Shown here: positions 18,272-31,459 of the stretch, in pieces | How positions within the stretch are numbered: position 1 is the first letter of the stretch | Layout of the letters: each line of letters opens with the position of its first letter | Source: Oleiagrimonas soli | GTDB lineage: Bacteria > Pseudomonadota > Gammaproteobacteria > Xanthomonadales > Rhodanobacteraceae | Assembly (NCBI RefSeq): GCF_000761445.1 | Contig: NZ_KN196470.1 | Span: forward strand, 1,720,823-1,784,822 | Length of the DNA: 64,000 nucleotides | Direction of reading: 5' to 3' | Made by a program: the position numbers and the translations under genes | The notes under the pieces: generated by a model | Seen by the model: only the letters and a program-made list of their open reading frames with translations | Told to the model about the DNA's origin: nothing | Database searches by the model: none

Positions 18272-19273
18272 TCAATCCGACACTGTGATCCTGACCACGC
18301 TTCGGCCAAACGAGCGGCCGGCCAGCATGTCCTCGAACAGGGACGGCAATTCGTCCAGCGGAAGCGTGCGCGTGTGGATGCGCTCCAGGTGCGCGGGCTT
18401 CCAGTCGTCGGCCAGATGCTGCCAGACCCGTTCGCGCAGATCGCGCGCGGTGCCGGCCGAGGCCACGCCCAGCAAATTCACGCCGCGGATGATGAAGGGC
18501 ATCACCGTGGTCGACAGCTTCGGGCTGGCCGCCAGGCCGCAGCAGGCCACGTTGCCGTAGGGCGCGGTGGAGGCGAGCAGGCCGGCCAGGATGTCGCCGC
18601 CGACGCAGTCGAAGGCGCCGCCGAAGCGGGTCGACTCCATCGGTTTGCCGCTGAAGCCGAGCGCCTCGCGGTCCAGACATGCCTTGGCGCCGAGCGCCTG
18701 CAGGAAGTCGAAGCGTTCGCGCTTGCCGCTGATCGCGTGCACCTCGTAGCCGGCGCGCGTGAAGATGTCCACGCCGAGCATGCCGACGCCGCCGGTGGCA
18801 CCGGTGATGGCGATCGGGCCGAGTTCCGGCGTCTGCCGGTTGTCCTGCATGTGCAGCAGCGCCAGACCGGCGGTGAAGCCGGCCGTGCCCAGAATCATGG
18901 CTTCTTCCAGACTCAGGCCGGCGGGCAGGGGAATGGTCCACTGCGCGGGCAGGCGCACGACTTCGCTGTAGCCGCCGTCGCGCGTCTCGGAAAGGCCGCA
19001 ACCGGTGCACAGCACGGCGTCGCCTTCCTTGAAGGCGGGATCGGTCGAGGCGATCACGTGGCCGGCAACGTCGATGCCGCCGTTGAGCGGGAAGGTGCGC
19101 AGGATCTTGCCCTGGCCGGTGCCGGCCAGCGCGTCCTTGTAGTTGACCGAGGAATACGCGGCGCGGATCGTCACCTCGCCCGGCGAGAGGTCGTCCAGGC
19201 GCAGCGTCTCGATACCGGCGCGGTAGCCGTCATCGTCGTGGTGGATGCGGAAGGCGCGGAAGGTGTCGCTCAT
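18272..19273 (-). CDS. acuI: Zinc-free medium-chain reductase of the YhdH/AcuI family
   Basis: A 333-residue NADPH-dependent oxidoreductase of the quinone-oxidoreductase branch. The YhdH/AcuI group reduces acrylyl-CoA to propionyl-CoA, which detoxifies a reactive acyl-CoA. The GroES-like part has YSSVNYKDALAGTG and the Rossmann motif GATGGVG; the C-terminus FGRSVVRI is typical. No zinc ligands of alcohol dehydrogenases are evident. The ATG at 19273 has GGAGG at good spacing; an 18-codon upstream extension is rejected. It lies 103 bases beyond the lpdA stop and could be read with that operon. The exact substrate is inferred. Confidence 0.88.
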   Translation of the reverse strand: MSDTFRAFRIHHDDDGYRAGIETLRLDDLSPGEVTIRAAYSSVNYKDALAGTGQGKILRTFPLNGGIDVAGHVIASTDPAFKEGDAVLCTGCGLSETRDGGYSEVVRLPAQWTIPLPAGLSLEEAMILGTAGFTAGLALLHMQDNRQTPELGPIAITGATGGVGMLGVDIFTRAGYEVHAISGKRERFDFLQALGAKACLDREALGFSGKPMESTRFGGAFDCVGGDILAGLLASTAPYGNVACCGLAASPKLSTTVMPFIIRGVNLLGVASAGTARDLRERVWQHLADDWKPAHLERIHTRTLPLDELPSLFEDMLAGRSFGRSVVRITVSD

Positions 19274-19376
19274 GGCGTGGAACCTCCGTGTATCGCATGG
19301 CGTCGACGTGGCGAACGGACGCGGCATGCCGGAAAGAGTGGCCCGCGGCGATGTGCCGCGGGCCTGGAACGGTGGA

Positions 19377-22113
<2,737 letters not shown>

Positions 22114-22161
22114 GGGGTTGTCCTGTTGGGTATGGCGTGATGCGTGTAAGGGGATGTCGGG

Positions 22162-25005
22162 TTATTCGGCGGTGTGGCCGTCGCTGACCGGATCGACCAG
22201 CGCCTGTTCGACCAGCGCCTTCTGTTCGGCGGCGTGCATGTTGGCATGACCGCAGGCCGGCGCGGCGGAGCGTGCGCGGCCGGCGTAGGACAGCTTGTAC
22301 TTGCCGTCGGTGCAGGCCTGCAGGTGATGACGGATCTGGAACCACGCGCCCTGATTCATGGGTTCTTCCTGGCACCAGATGACTTCCTTGGCGGCGCTGT
22401 GCCTGGCCAGTTCCTCGACCACGCGTTCGCGCGGGAACGGGTACAGCTGCTCGACGCGCACGACGGCGACGTCGGTCAGTTCGCGCTGTTCGGCTTCCTC
22501 GAACAGGTCGTAGTAGACCTTGCCCGAGCACAGCACCACGCGCTTGGCCTTCTTCGGCTGCTTCAGGCGCTGGTCGCCGATCACGGTCTGGAACTGGCCC
22601 GAGGCCAGCTCGTCCAGGCTGGACACGGCCAGCTTGTGACGCAGCAGCGACTTCGGCGTCATCACGATCAGCGGCTTGCGCACGCGGCGCAGCATCTGCC
22701 GGCGGATCATGTGGAAGGTCTGCGCCGGCGTGGTCGGCACGCACACCTGCATGTTGTTGAGCGCGCACAGCTGCAGATAGCGTTCCAGGCGTGCCGAGGA
22801 ATGCTCGGGGCCCTGGCCTTCGTAGCCGTGCGGCAGATACAGCACCAGACCGCACAGGCGGTTCCACTTGGACTCGCCGGCGCTGATGAACTGGTCGATC
22901 ACCACCTGCGCGCCGTTGGCGAAGTCGCCGAACTGGGCTTCCCAGATCACCAGCGACTTCGGATCGGCGGTGGCGTAGCCGTATTCGAAGGCCATGACCG
23001 CTTCTTCGCTGAGCAGCGAATCGATCACCTCGACGTTGCGCTCGGGATCGATGTCGGCCAGGGGCAGGGCGGTCTTGCCGCTCTGCTGGTCGTGCAACAC
23101 GGCGTGGCGGTGGAAGAAGGTGCCGCGGCCAGAATCCTGTCCGACCAGACGCAGATCGTAGCCGTCCTTGATGATGCCCGCGTAGGCCAGGTTCTCGGCG
23201 AAGCCCCAGTCGGCGGGCTGCTCGCCAGCGGCCATCGCGCGGCGCGCTTCGTAGATCTTGGCCACGCGCGACTGCAGCTTGAAGTCGTCCGGCGTCTTCA
23301 GGATCACGTCCAGCAGTTCGGAGGCGGTCTTGCGCTCGATGCCGGTATCGATGTCTTCGTCCAGCTTGCCGCCGATGTGCTGACTCCACTGGAACGTGGT
23401 GCCGCCTTTCTCGGTGTCCAGGTCGGTGACCGGACCGCCGCTTTCCAGCAGCTCGCGGTAGCGCTCGACCAGGCCCTTGGCGTGGGCGTCGTCGATCACG
23501 CCGGCTTTCTCCAGGCGCTCGGCGTAGATGGCGCGGGGCACCGGATGCTTGCGGATGATCTGGTACATCAGCGGCTGCGTGGCGGCCGGCTCGTCGGCCT
23601 CGTTGTGGCCGTTGCGGCGGTAGCAGACCAGGTCGATCACCACGTCCTTCTTGAACGTGCGGCGGAACTCGAACGCCAGCCGCGCGACCTGCACCACGGC
23701 CTCGGGATCGTCGCCGTTGACGTGGAACACCGGCGCGTTGACCATCTTGGCCACGTCGGTGCAATACAGGGTCGAACGCGCGTCGTGCGGGTTGGAGATG
23801 GTGAAGCCGACCTGGTTGTTGATGACCACGTGCACGGTGCCGCCGACGGCGAAGCCGCGGGCCTGGGACATCTGCAGGGTCTCCATCACCACGCCCTGGC
23901 CGGCGAAGGCCGCGTCGCCGTGGATCAGCAGCGGCAGCACCTTTTCGTGGTCCGCATCGCGGCGGCGGGCCTGGCGCGCGCGCACCGAGCCGATCACCAC
24001 CGGGTCGACGATCTCCAGGTGCGACGGGTTGAAGGCCATGGCCAGGTGCACGCCGTTGCCGCTGGGCGTCTTGACGTCGGCCGAGAAGCCCATGTGGTAC
24101 TTCACGTCGCCGCTGTATTCGGGGTCGTCCGGATGCTGGAACTTGCCCTCGAACTCGTCGAACAGCTCGGCGGGCGGTTTGCCCAGGGTGTTGACCAGCA
24201 TGTTCAGGCGGCCGCGATGGGCCATGCCGATCACCAGTTCCTCGATGTTGTCTTCGCCGCAGCGCCGGATCAGCGCGTCGAGCATCGGGATCATGCTGTC
24301 GCCGCCTTCCAGCGAGAAGCGCTTCTGGCCGACGTAGCGGGTGTGCAGGTAGCGTTCCAGGCCGTCGGCGGCGGTCAGACGCTCGAGCACGCGGCGCTTT
24401 TCCTCGTCGCTCAGGCCCGGCTCGCCGGCGGCTTTCTCCAGACGCGAATACACCCAGCGACGCTGCTCGTGGTCGCTGATGTGCATGAACTCGGCGCCGA
24501 TCGAGCGGGTGTAGGTTTTCTGCAGGCGCGCGAGCAGATCGCGCAGCTTCATGCGGCCGGCATCGCCGCCGCAGTAGGTGCCGGTATCGAATTCGGTATC
24601 GAGATCGGATTCGGCCAGGCCGTGGAACGGCAAGCCCAGGTCCGGCGCCGGCAGCTTGTTGGCCAGCTTCAGCGGATCGAGGTCGGCACCCAGATGGCCT
24701 CGCGACCGGTAGGCCGTGAGGATGCGCAGCACGCCGGCCTGCTTGCGGGCGTGCGCGTCGCTCATCGGTACGCCGGCATGGCCGTTGCGATCGCGATCGC
24801 GCTGTGCGGCCTCGATGCGGGCAATGATGGCCGAGTGCGGCACATCGCCAGCGTGGCCGTCGGCCAGCTTGGCAAAGTACTCGGACCAGGATTCGGGGAG
24901 AGCCGAAGGGTCGGAAAGCCAGGTTTCGTACAGTTCCTCGACATAGTCGGCGTTGCTGCCGAGTTGCGAGGATTCCATGAATTCGCGGATCAGATTTGCG
25001 CTCAC
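22162..25005 (-). CDS. sucA: 2-oxoglutarate dehydrogenase E1
   Basis: A 947-residue thiamine diphosphate enzyme that decarboxylates 2-oxoglutarate and passes the succinyl group to SucB. It has the N-terminal E1o extension (DYVEELYETWLSDP), the transketolase-like domain (GMAHRGRLNMLVNTLGK, HGDAAFAGQG) and the pyrimidine-binding C-terminal half (YGYATADP). The start is taken as GTG at 25005, because VSANLIREFMESSQL aligns end to end with the E. coli N-terminus; a GTG 39 bases upstream or an ATG at 24978 are alternatives. It is first in the operon, with a promoter at 25109-25139. Confidence 0.96.
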   Translation of the reverse strand: MSANLIREFMESSQLGSNADYVEELYETWLSDPSALPESWSEYFAKLADGHAGDVPHSAIIARIEAAQRDRDRNGHAGVPMSDAHARKQAGVLRILTAYRSRGHLGADLDPLKLANKLPAPDLGLPFHGLAESDLDTEFDTGTYCGGDAGRMKLRDLLARLQKTYTRSIGAEFMHISDHEQRRWVYSRLEKAAGEPGLSDEEKRRVLERLTAADGLERYLHTRYVGQKRFSLEGGDSMIPMLDALIRRCGEDNIEELVIGMAHRGRLNMLVNTLGKPPAELFDEFEGKFQHPDDPEYSGDVKYHMGFSADVKTPSGNGVHLAMAFNPSHLEIVDPVVIGSVRARQARRRDADHEKVLPLLIHGDAAFAGQGVVMETLQMSQARGFAVGGTVHVVINNQVGFTISNPHDARSTLYCTDVAKMVNAPVFHVNGDDPEAVVQVARLAFEFRRTFKKDVVIDLVCYRRNGHNEADEPAATQPLMYQIIRKHPVPRAIYAERLEKAGVIDDAHAKGLVERYRELLESGGPVTDLDTEKGGTTFQWSQHIGGKLDEDIDTGIERKTASELLDVILKTPDDFKLQSRVAKIYEARRAMAAGEQPADWGFAENLAYAGIIKDGYDLRLVGQDSGRGTFFHRHAVLHDQQSGKTALPLADIDPERNVEVIDSLLSEEAVMAFEYGYATADPKSLVIWEAQFGDFANGAQVVIDQFISAGESKWNRLCGLVLYLPHGYEGQGPEHSSARLERYLQLCALNNMQVCVPTTPAQTFHMIRRQMLRRVRKPLIVMTPKSLLRHKLAVSSLDELASGQFQTVIGDQRLKQPKKAKRVVLCSGKVYYDLFEEAEQRELTDVAVVRVEQLYPFPRERVVEELARHSAAKEVIWCQEEPMNQGAWFQIRHHLQACTDGKYKLSYAGRARSAAPACGHANMHAAEQKALVEQALVDPVSDGHTAE

Positions 25006-25108
25006 GTCACCACCGGCAAAAATGAAAAGGGCGCGCTGGCGCACGCCGGAGGGTCGTTTCGGGCCTGCTGGAGCGAACTATTCGTCCGCAAGGCTCAAAA
25101 TCCCGTTA

Positions 25109-25139
25109 ATTATAGCCACTCGTTACGGTGTTGGGACAA
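25109..25139 (-). promoter_or_regulatory. Promoter of sucA-sucB-lpdA
   Basis: On the minus strand a perfect TATAAT (25114-25109) is preceded 19 bases upstream by TTGTCC (25139-25134). The spacing is long, but the -10 is consensus. The predicted start leaves a leader of about 95 bases before sucA. Confidence 0.6.
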
Positions 25140-25177
25140 GGTTTGGACTCATGACGGGTGTGCATGCCCGGGTTTGT

Positions 25178-26143
25178 TCATAGTTCCAGGCTGCGCAGGA
25201 CCGTGGCCGGCGCGGCGCGTTGCCATACTTCGTCGAAGTAGGCGATCAGCTGACGGTTGGCCCCGAGGTTGCAGGTTGCGCCGCGTCCATCGAAGCGTCC
25301 GACCTGCGGCAGCATCAGATAGCCGCCGTTGTCGTTGGCGAAGAACGCCGAGGGATAGGCGCGGTCCTCGTCCTCGACCGGCTGGCGCAAGTGCAGGGTG
25401 CTGGGCAGGCGCTGGGCCAGCGGGATCAGGCGATGATCGTCGCGCAGCGCCTGCGCCGGGTCGGCCAGCAGCATGCGCACGTCCGCGCCGCGTCCGGAGG
25501 TCGCCAGCTTGCGCACGGCGGTCAGTACGTCGTCGTGGTCCAGTACGCCGGGCGCGAGATCGCGATGATGGACGACGAAGGCGTGCCGCGCGTCGGCGAG
25601 CAGTTGCAGCACGGCCGCGATGACATCGCTGCAGGTTTCCGTCTGCAGCAATCGGTAGGCGGGGCGCTCGACCGCGATGCCGCGTTCGCCGGGCGCGGCC
25701 TCCAGCGGTTCCAGATCGCGCTGCATGGTGCGGTGCTCGATGCCGGCTTCCATGAACGGTTCGCCCTCGGCCTGGAACCCATGGCGTTCGTAGAAGCCGA
25801 TGGCGTGGACCTGCGCGTGCAGGCTCACGCGTGTCCAGCCGAGCGCACGAGCGCGGTCGATCAGGGCCTGCAGCATGGCCGCGCCGACGTTGCGACCGCG
25901 CCAGTCGGCGAGTACGGCCATGCGGCCAATGGTGCGCTGGGGGGTCAGGCGGCCGGTGCCGATCGGCGTGCCGTCGGCGGCGCGGGCGAGAACGTGATGG
26001 CATTGCGGGTCCAGTTCGTCCCATTCCTCTTCGATGGGCACGTTCTGTTCCTGGATGAAGACCACGTCGCGGATCGCCCGAAGGGCGGTTCGGTCGGCGT
26101 TCCAGTCCGCCGGTTCGACATGGAAATCCGCCGAGAGCGTCAT
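25178..26143 (-). CDS. GNAT acetyltransferase fused to a PLD-like C-terminal domain
   Basis: A 321-residue two-part protein. Residues 1 to about 150 form a GNAT acetyltransferase with the acetyl-CoA loop region MAVLADWRGRNVGAAMLQAL and a C-terminal AIGFYERHGFQ strand, similar to ElaA/YjcF-type enzymes. The remaining 170 residues (VVHHRDL, VRMLLADP, FFANDNGGYLMLPQ) have the layout of a phospholipase D fold but no HKD catalytic motif. The acceptor substrate is unknown. The ATG overlaps the stop of roxA by four bases, so the two are translationally coupled. The domain assignment of the second half is inference. Confidence 0.8.
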   Translation of the reverse strand: MTLSADFHVEPADWNADRTALRAIRDVVFIQEQNVPIEEEWDELDPQCHHVLARAADGTPIGTGRLTPQRTIGRMAVLADWRGRNVGAAMLQALIDRARALGWTRVSLHAQVHAIGFYERHGFQAEGEPFMEAGIEHRTMQRDLEPLEAAPGERGIAVERPAYRLLQTETCSDVIAAVLQLLADARHAFVVHHRDLAPGVLDHDDVLTAVRKLATSGRGADVRMLLADPAQALRDDHRLIPLAQRLPSTLHLRQPVEDEDRAYPSAFFANDNGGYLMLPQVGRFDGRGATCNLGANRQLIAYFDEVWQRAAPATVLRSLEL

Positions 26144-27345
26144 TTGGCGCGGCCTCGCTTGAGTGCCAGGTGGCCGTCGTTGATCAGCGCCAGCAACACG
26201 TCCTGGGCGGCCTCGTCGGGTGGCTTCTGCAAGTGCTGGATGCGCTCGCTGCACAGCCAGCGGGCCATGCTCATCGTGCAGTGATAGGCGTTGCCGGCGG
26301 CGAACAACGTGGCGCCGCCACGACGGCGTACCCAGGCAAAGCGCGTCCACGGATGGCGCACGAAGGTGGCGCCGGCGGCCAGCGCGTTGAGCAGTTGCTT
26401 GTGCGACCGCTTGCGCGCCGGCGGCGCCGCGAACTGCGCGCTGCGGTAGCGGGTGATGAAGCAGCCGAACCATTCGGCCAGGGCGTCGCGCGAGAGCAGG
26501 TCGGCGGCCGGTCCCAGCCGCGCGCACAGGCGGTTCAGCGCGGCTTCGTCGATTTCGCCCGGGGTCGGCGCGGGGCGCAGGTCGGGATCGCGGTAGCGCT
26601 GCTGTTCCGGCAGTTGCTCGGCGACGTGATCGACCAGGTCGGTCAGCAATTCGGCGTGCGCCGGCGCGCGCATGCCCACGGAGAAGGTCAGGCAGGCGCC
26701 CTGCGCGACACCGTCGTGCGCGATGTTGGGCGGCAGGTAGAGCATGTCGCCCGGTTCCAGCACCCAGGTGTGATCCGGCGTGAACTGGCGCAGCAACTTC
26801 AGTTCGACGTCGTCGCGAAAATCCTGCGGTGCGTCCGGGTTGCTGTCGATCGACCAGCGACGGCGGCCCATGCCCTGCAGCAGGAACACGTCGTACTGGT
26901 CGACGTGCGCGCCCACGCCGCCGCCGTCCTCGGCGTAGCTCACCATCACGTCGTCGATGCGCCAGGACGGCAGGAAGCGGAATGGGTCGAGCAGGCGCGC
27001 GACGTCGGCATCCCACTTGTCGACATCCTGCACCAGCAGGGTCCAGCGATCCTCGGGCAGCTGCGCGAAGGTCGCTTCCTCGAACGGTCCCTGGCGCAGT
27101 TCCCAGTGATCGTTCTTTGGATCGTGGATGACGATGCGCGACAGCGCGGCGTCCTCGCAGGCCAGCCCGCCGAGATCCTCGGGCCGCAGCGGCAGTTCAA
27201 AGTTCGGGAACGCGTTGCGGATCAGCAGCGGGTGCTTCTGCCAGTACAGTTCGAGGAAGCGCGCGGCCGGCATGCCGAGCGGCAGCCGGGCCGAGCCGCG
27301 GACTTCGATCGGTGGCTGGTTGCGGGAACGTGTGCGTGGAGTCAT
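26140..27345 (-). CDS. roxA: 50S ribosomal protein L16 3-hydroxylase, cupin/JmjC type
   Basis: A 401-residue 2-oxoglutarate and iron-dependent oxygenase of the YcfD/RoxA family, which hydroxylates an arginine of ribosomal protein L16. The iron ligands are His147 and Asp149 (GAHVDQYDVFLLQ) and His210 (LPPNIAHDG). The N-terminal YWQKHPLLIRNAF and the winged-helix C-terminal part match the family; it is about 30 residues longer than E. coli YcfD. It is first of a two-gene unit with the acetyltransferase fusion. It links ribosome modification to oxygen and 2-oxoglutarate, and the 2-oxoglutarate dehydrogenase operon lies just downstream. Confidence 0.92.
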   Translation of the reverse strand: MTPRTRSRNQPPIEVRGSARLPLGMPAARFLELYWQKHPLLIRNAFPNFELPLRPEDLGGLACEDAALSRIVIHDPKNDHWELRQGPFEEATFAQLPEDRWTLLVQDVDKWDADVARLLDPFRFLPSWRIDDVMVSYAEDGGGVGAHVDQYDVFLLQGMGRRRWSIDSNPDAPQDFRDDVELKLLRQFTPDHTWVLEPGDMLYLPPNIAHDGVAQGACLTFSVGMRAPAHAELLTDLVDHVAEQLPEQQRYRDPDLRPAPTPGEIDEAALNRLCARLGPAADLLSRDALAEWFGCFITRYRSAQFAAPPARKRSHKQLLNALAAGATFVRHPWTRFAWVRRRGGATLFAAGNAYHCTMSMARWLCSERIQHLQKPPDEAAQDVLLALINDGHLALKRGRAK

Positions 27346-27459
27346 CGGCCTAGTGTATCGAGGGGTCCGCCCCGAAGGGTCTCAGACCTCGATGCGCCAT
27401 CCTGGAACGACGCTCGAGCGGTTCCGGGCGCGACCTTACGTCGCGGCCCGGTGGTGGAT

Positions 27460-28947
<1,488 letters not shown>

Positions 28948-28997
28948 TCACGCACCGATCCACAGCGGCCGGCGTGCCGGCCAGGGAGCTCGAACCG

Positions 28998-30416
28998 ATG
29001 TCGTCGCACCCCCCGTACGACGAGATGTACGACGCCGAGGGCCATATCCGGGCGCATTACGCGCCATTCGCGGCATGGATGGACGACACCCAGGATGCGC
29101 GGATCGCGCAGAAGCGGCGGCAGGCGGAAATTTCCTTTCACCGCGTGGGCATCACTTTTGCGGTCTACGGCGAGGAAAGCGGCGGCGAACGACTGATTCC
29201 TTTCGACATCGCTCCGCGCATCATCCCCGCCGGAGAGTGGAAGGTGCTGGAGGCCGGACTGATCCAGCGCGTGCGCGCGCTCAACATGTTCCTGCACGAC
29301 ATTTACCACGGCCGACGCATCCTCGAATTCGGGGTGATTCCGGAGTCGCTGGTGCTGAGGAACTCCCAGTACCGCCCGCAAATGCAGGGTATCGATCTGC
29401 CCAACGAGGTATATGCCCATATCGCCGGCATCGACATCGTGCGCGCGGGCCAGGGCGAGTACTACGTGCTGGAAGACAATCTGCGCGTGCCGTCGGGCGT
29501 GTCCTACATGCTCGAGAACCGCAAGATGATGATGCGGTTGTTTCCGGAGCTGTTCGCCACGCAGTCGGTCGCGCCGGTCGAGCACTACCCGGCGCTGCTG
29601 CTGGAGACCCTGCAGTCGGTCGGTCCGGAGGGACTGGACGAGCCGGTGGTCGCGGTGCTGACGCCGGGGTCGTTCAACTCGGCCTATTTCGAGCACGCCT
29701 TTCTGGCGCAGCAGATGGGCGTGGAGCTGGTCGAGGGGCAGGACCTGTTCGTGCGCGACGACACGGTCTACATGCGCACCACCCGCGGACCGCGACGCGT
29801 GCACGTCATCTATCGCCGCATCGACGACGATTTCCTCGATCCGCAGGTGTTCCGTCCCGACTCGGTGCTGGGCGTGCCGGGACTGTTCTCGGCAGTCGCC
29901 GCGGGTCGGGTCACGCTGGCCAACAGTTTCGGCACCGGCGTCGCTGACGACAAGTCGATCTATCCCTATGTGCCGGAGATGATCCGCTTTTACCTGAGCG
30001 AGGACCCGATCCTGCTCAACGTGCCGACCTACCGTCTGCGTCATGACGACGACCGCAAGTACGTCCTCGATCATCTGGAAGAACTGGTGGTCAAGGAAGC
30101 GCAGGGCGCCGGCGGCTACGGCATGCTGATCGGTCCGACCGCGAGCAAGGCCGAGATCGAGACCTTCCGCCAGCAGATTTTGGCCGAGCCGGAGCGTTAC
30201 ATCGCGCAGCCGACGCTGTCGCTGTCGACGTGTCCGACGTTCGTGGATTCCGGCGTGGCGCCGCGGCACGTGGACCTGCGGCCGTACGTGCTGTCGGGCA
30301 GCGAGACCATGGTCGTGCCGGGCGGACTGACCCGCGTGGCGTTGCGCGAGGGTTCCCTGGTGGTCAACTCGTCCCAGGGCGGCGGCACCAAGGACACCTG
30401 GGTACTGGAGGGCTGA
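28998..30416 (+). CDS. Circularly permuted ATP-grasp protein of the Anbu cluster
   Basis: A 472-residue protein of the CP_ATPgrasp_2 type (older names DUF404/DUF407). Recognisable blocks are YDEMYDAEGHIRAHY at the start, ALNMFLHDIYHGRRIL (about 95-115), YYVLEDNLRVPSGVSYMLENR (about 155-175), IYPYVPEMIRFYLSEDPIL and VVKEAQGAGGYGMLIGP (about 360-380). ATP-grasp enzymes join a carboxylate to an amine using ATP; this branch is predicted to make peptide-like bonds, with unknown substrates. ATG at 28998 after GGGAG. The next gene starts one base after the stop, and an Anbu peptidase follows, a known association. Confidence 0.88.
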   Translation: MSSHPPYDEMYDAEGHIRAHYAPFAAWMDDTQDARIAQKRRQAEISFHRVGITFAVYGEESGGERLIPFDIAPRIIPAGEWKVLEAGLIQRVRALNMFLHDIYHGRRILEFGVIPESLVLRNSQYRPQMQGIDLPNEVYAHIAGIDIVRAGQGEYYVLEDNLRVPSGVSYMLENRKMMMRLFPELFATQSVAPVEHYPALLLETLQSVGPEGLDEPVVAVLTPGSFNSAYFEHAFLAQQMGVELVEGQDLFVRDDTVYMRTTRGPRRVHVIYRRIDDDFLDPQVFRPDSVLGVPGLFSAVAAGRVTLANSFGTGVADDKSIYPYVPEMIRFYLSEDPILLNVPTYRLRHDDDRKYVLDHLEELVVKEAQGAGGYGMLIGPTASKAEIETFRQQILAEPERYIAQPTLSLSTCPTFVDSGVAPRHVDLRPYVLSGSETMVVPGGLTRVALREGSLVVNSSQGGGTKDTWVLEG

Positions 30417-30417
30417 C

Positions 30418-31425
30418 ATGCTGTGTCGCACTGCAAGCGATCTGTACTGGCTGTCGCGTTACGTCGAGCGCGCGGAGAACACCGCGCGGCTGATCGATCT
30501 GACCCAGCGCATCTCCCTGCTGCCCGAGCGGCTGGACCCCGGCAAGTCGTCCACGACCGCCTGGCGACGCGGACTGGACGCGCTGGGTCAACTGGAACCG
30601 TACGAACAGACGTGCGGCGAGATTCAGGTCGAACGCGTCCTGCGCTGGCTGATGCTGGATGCCGACAACCCGTCCTCGATCCGCAACTGCCTGTTCCAGG
30701 GGCGCGAGCTCGGTCGCGCGCAGCGCGGCGCGATCACGGCCGAGATGTATCAGGAACTCAACACCTCGTGGCTGGATCTGGAAGAGGCCAGCGAGGGCGC
30801 CGCCAGCAGCGATGGCGTGTCGCCGTTTCTGGAATGGGTCAAGACGCGCTCGGCAGCGTTCCGCGGCGTCACCATCGGCACCATGGGGCGCGACGAGGGC
30901 TATCACTTCATGGTGCTCGGTACCTCGGTCGAGCGCGCCGACAACACCGTGCGCCTGCTCGACATCAAGTACGCCCAGGGCGAGGAGCCGGAGAGCGGCT
31001 CGCGCGACTTCATCCAGTACTACCAGTGGAGCGCGATGTTGCAGGCGATGTCGGCCTTCGAGACCTACCGCAAGACCTACCGCGATGCGGTCCATCCGCT
31101 GCATGTGTCCGAGATGATGATCTTCCAGCAGGACATGCCGCATTCGCTCGCGGTGTGCACGCAGACCTTGCATCGCATTCTCGAACTGCTGGCCGAGGAA
31201 CCGCGCAGCGAGGTGGTGCGTCAGGCCGGCGCGCTGGCCGCGCGGCTCCGCTACGGCTGCATGGCGGAGGTGCAGGAGCAGGGCATCAAGGTATTCCTGG
31301 ACGATTTCATGCAGCGGCTGGAGGCACTGACCTGGACCATCGTCGAGACCTTCATGACGTCCACCGACATCGGCGCGGGTCTGGGTAGCGAAGCCGGGCG
31401 CAACGTCGGCGCGATGGTAAGCTGA
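30418..31425 (+). CDS. Alpha-E domain protein (DUF403)
   Basis: A 335-residue, mostly helical protein of the alpha-E family, with the diagnostic start LCRTASDLYWLSRYVERAENTARLID and a repeated ERADNTVRLLDIKY segment near residue 175. Its biochemical role is unknown; it nearly always accompanies circularly permuted ATP-grasp genes and is thought to work with them. GGAGGG lies 6 bases before the ATG, inside the end of the ATP-grasp gene, so translation is coupled. 34 bases separate it from the Anbu gene. Confidence 0.88.
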   Translation: MLCRTASDLYWLSRYVERAENTARLIDLTQRISLLPERLDPGKSSTTAWRRGLDALGQLEPYEQTCGEIQVERVLRWLMLDADNPSSIRNCLFQGRELGRAQRGAITAEMYQELNTSWLDLEEASEGAASSDGVSPFLEWVKTRSAAFRGVTIGTMGRDEGYHFMVLGTSVERADNTVRLLDIKYAQGEEPESGSRDFIQYYQWSAMLQAMSAFETYRKTYRDAVHPLHVSEMMIFQQDMPHSLAVCTQTLHRILELLAEEPRSEVVRQAGALAARLRYGCMAEVQEQGIKVFLDDFMQRLEALTWTIVETFMTSTDIGAGLGSEAGRNVGAMVS

Positions 31426-31459
31426 CGACCATTTATCCCGCTCCGGCCAGCCTGAAACC

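Noticed and set aside
22174-25623. A 1149-codon plus-strand open frame
   Set aside because: Antisense to sucA, whose full family signature is on the other strand.
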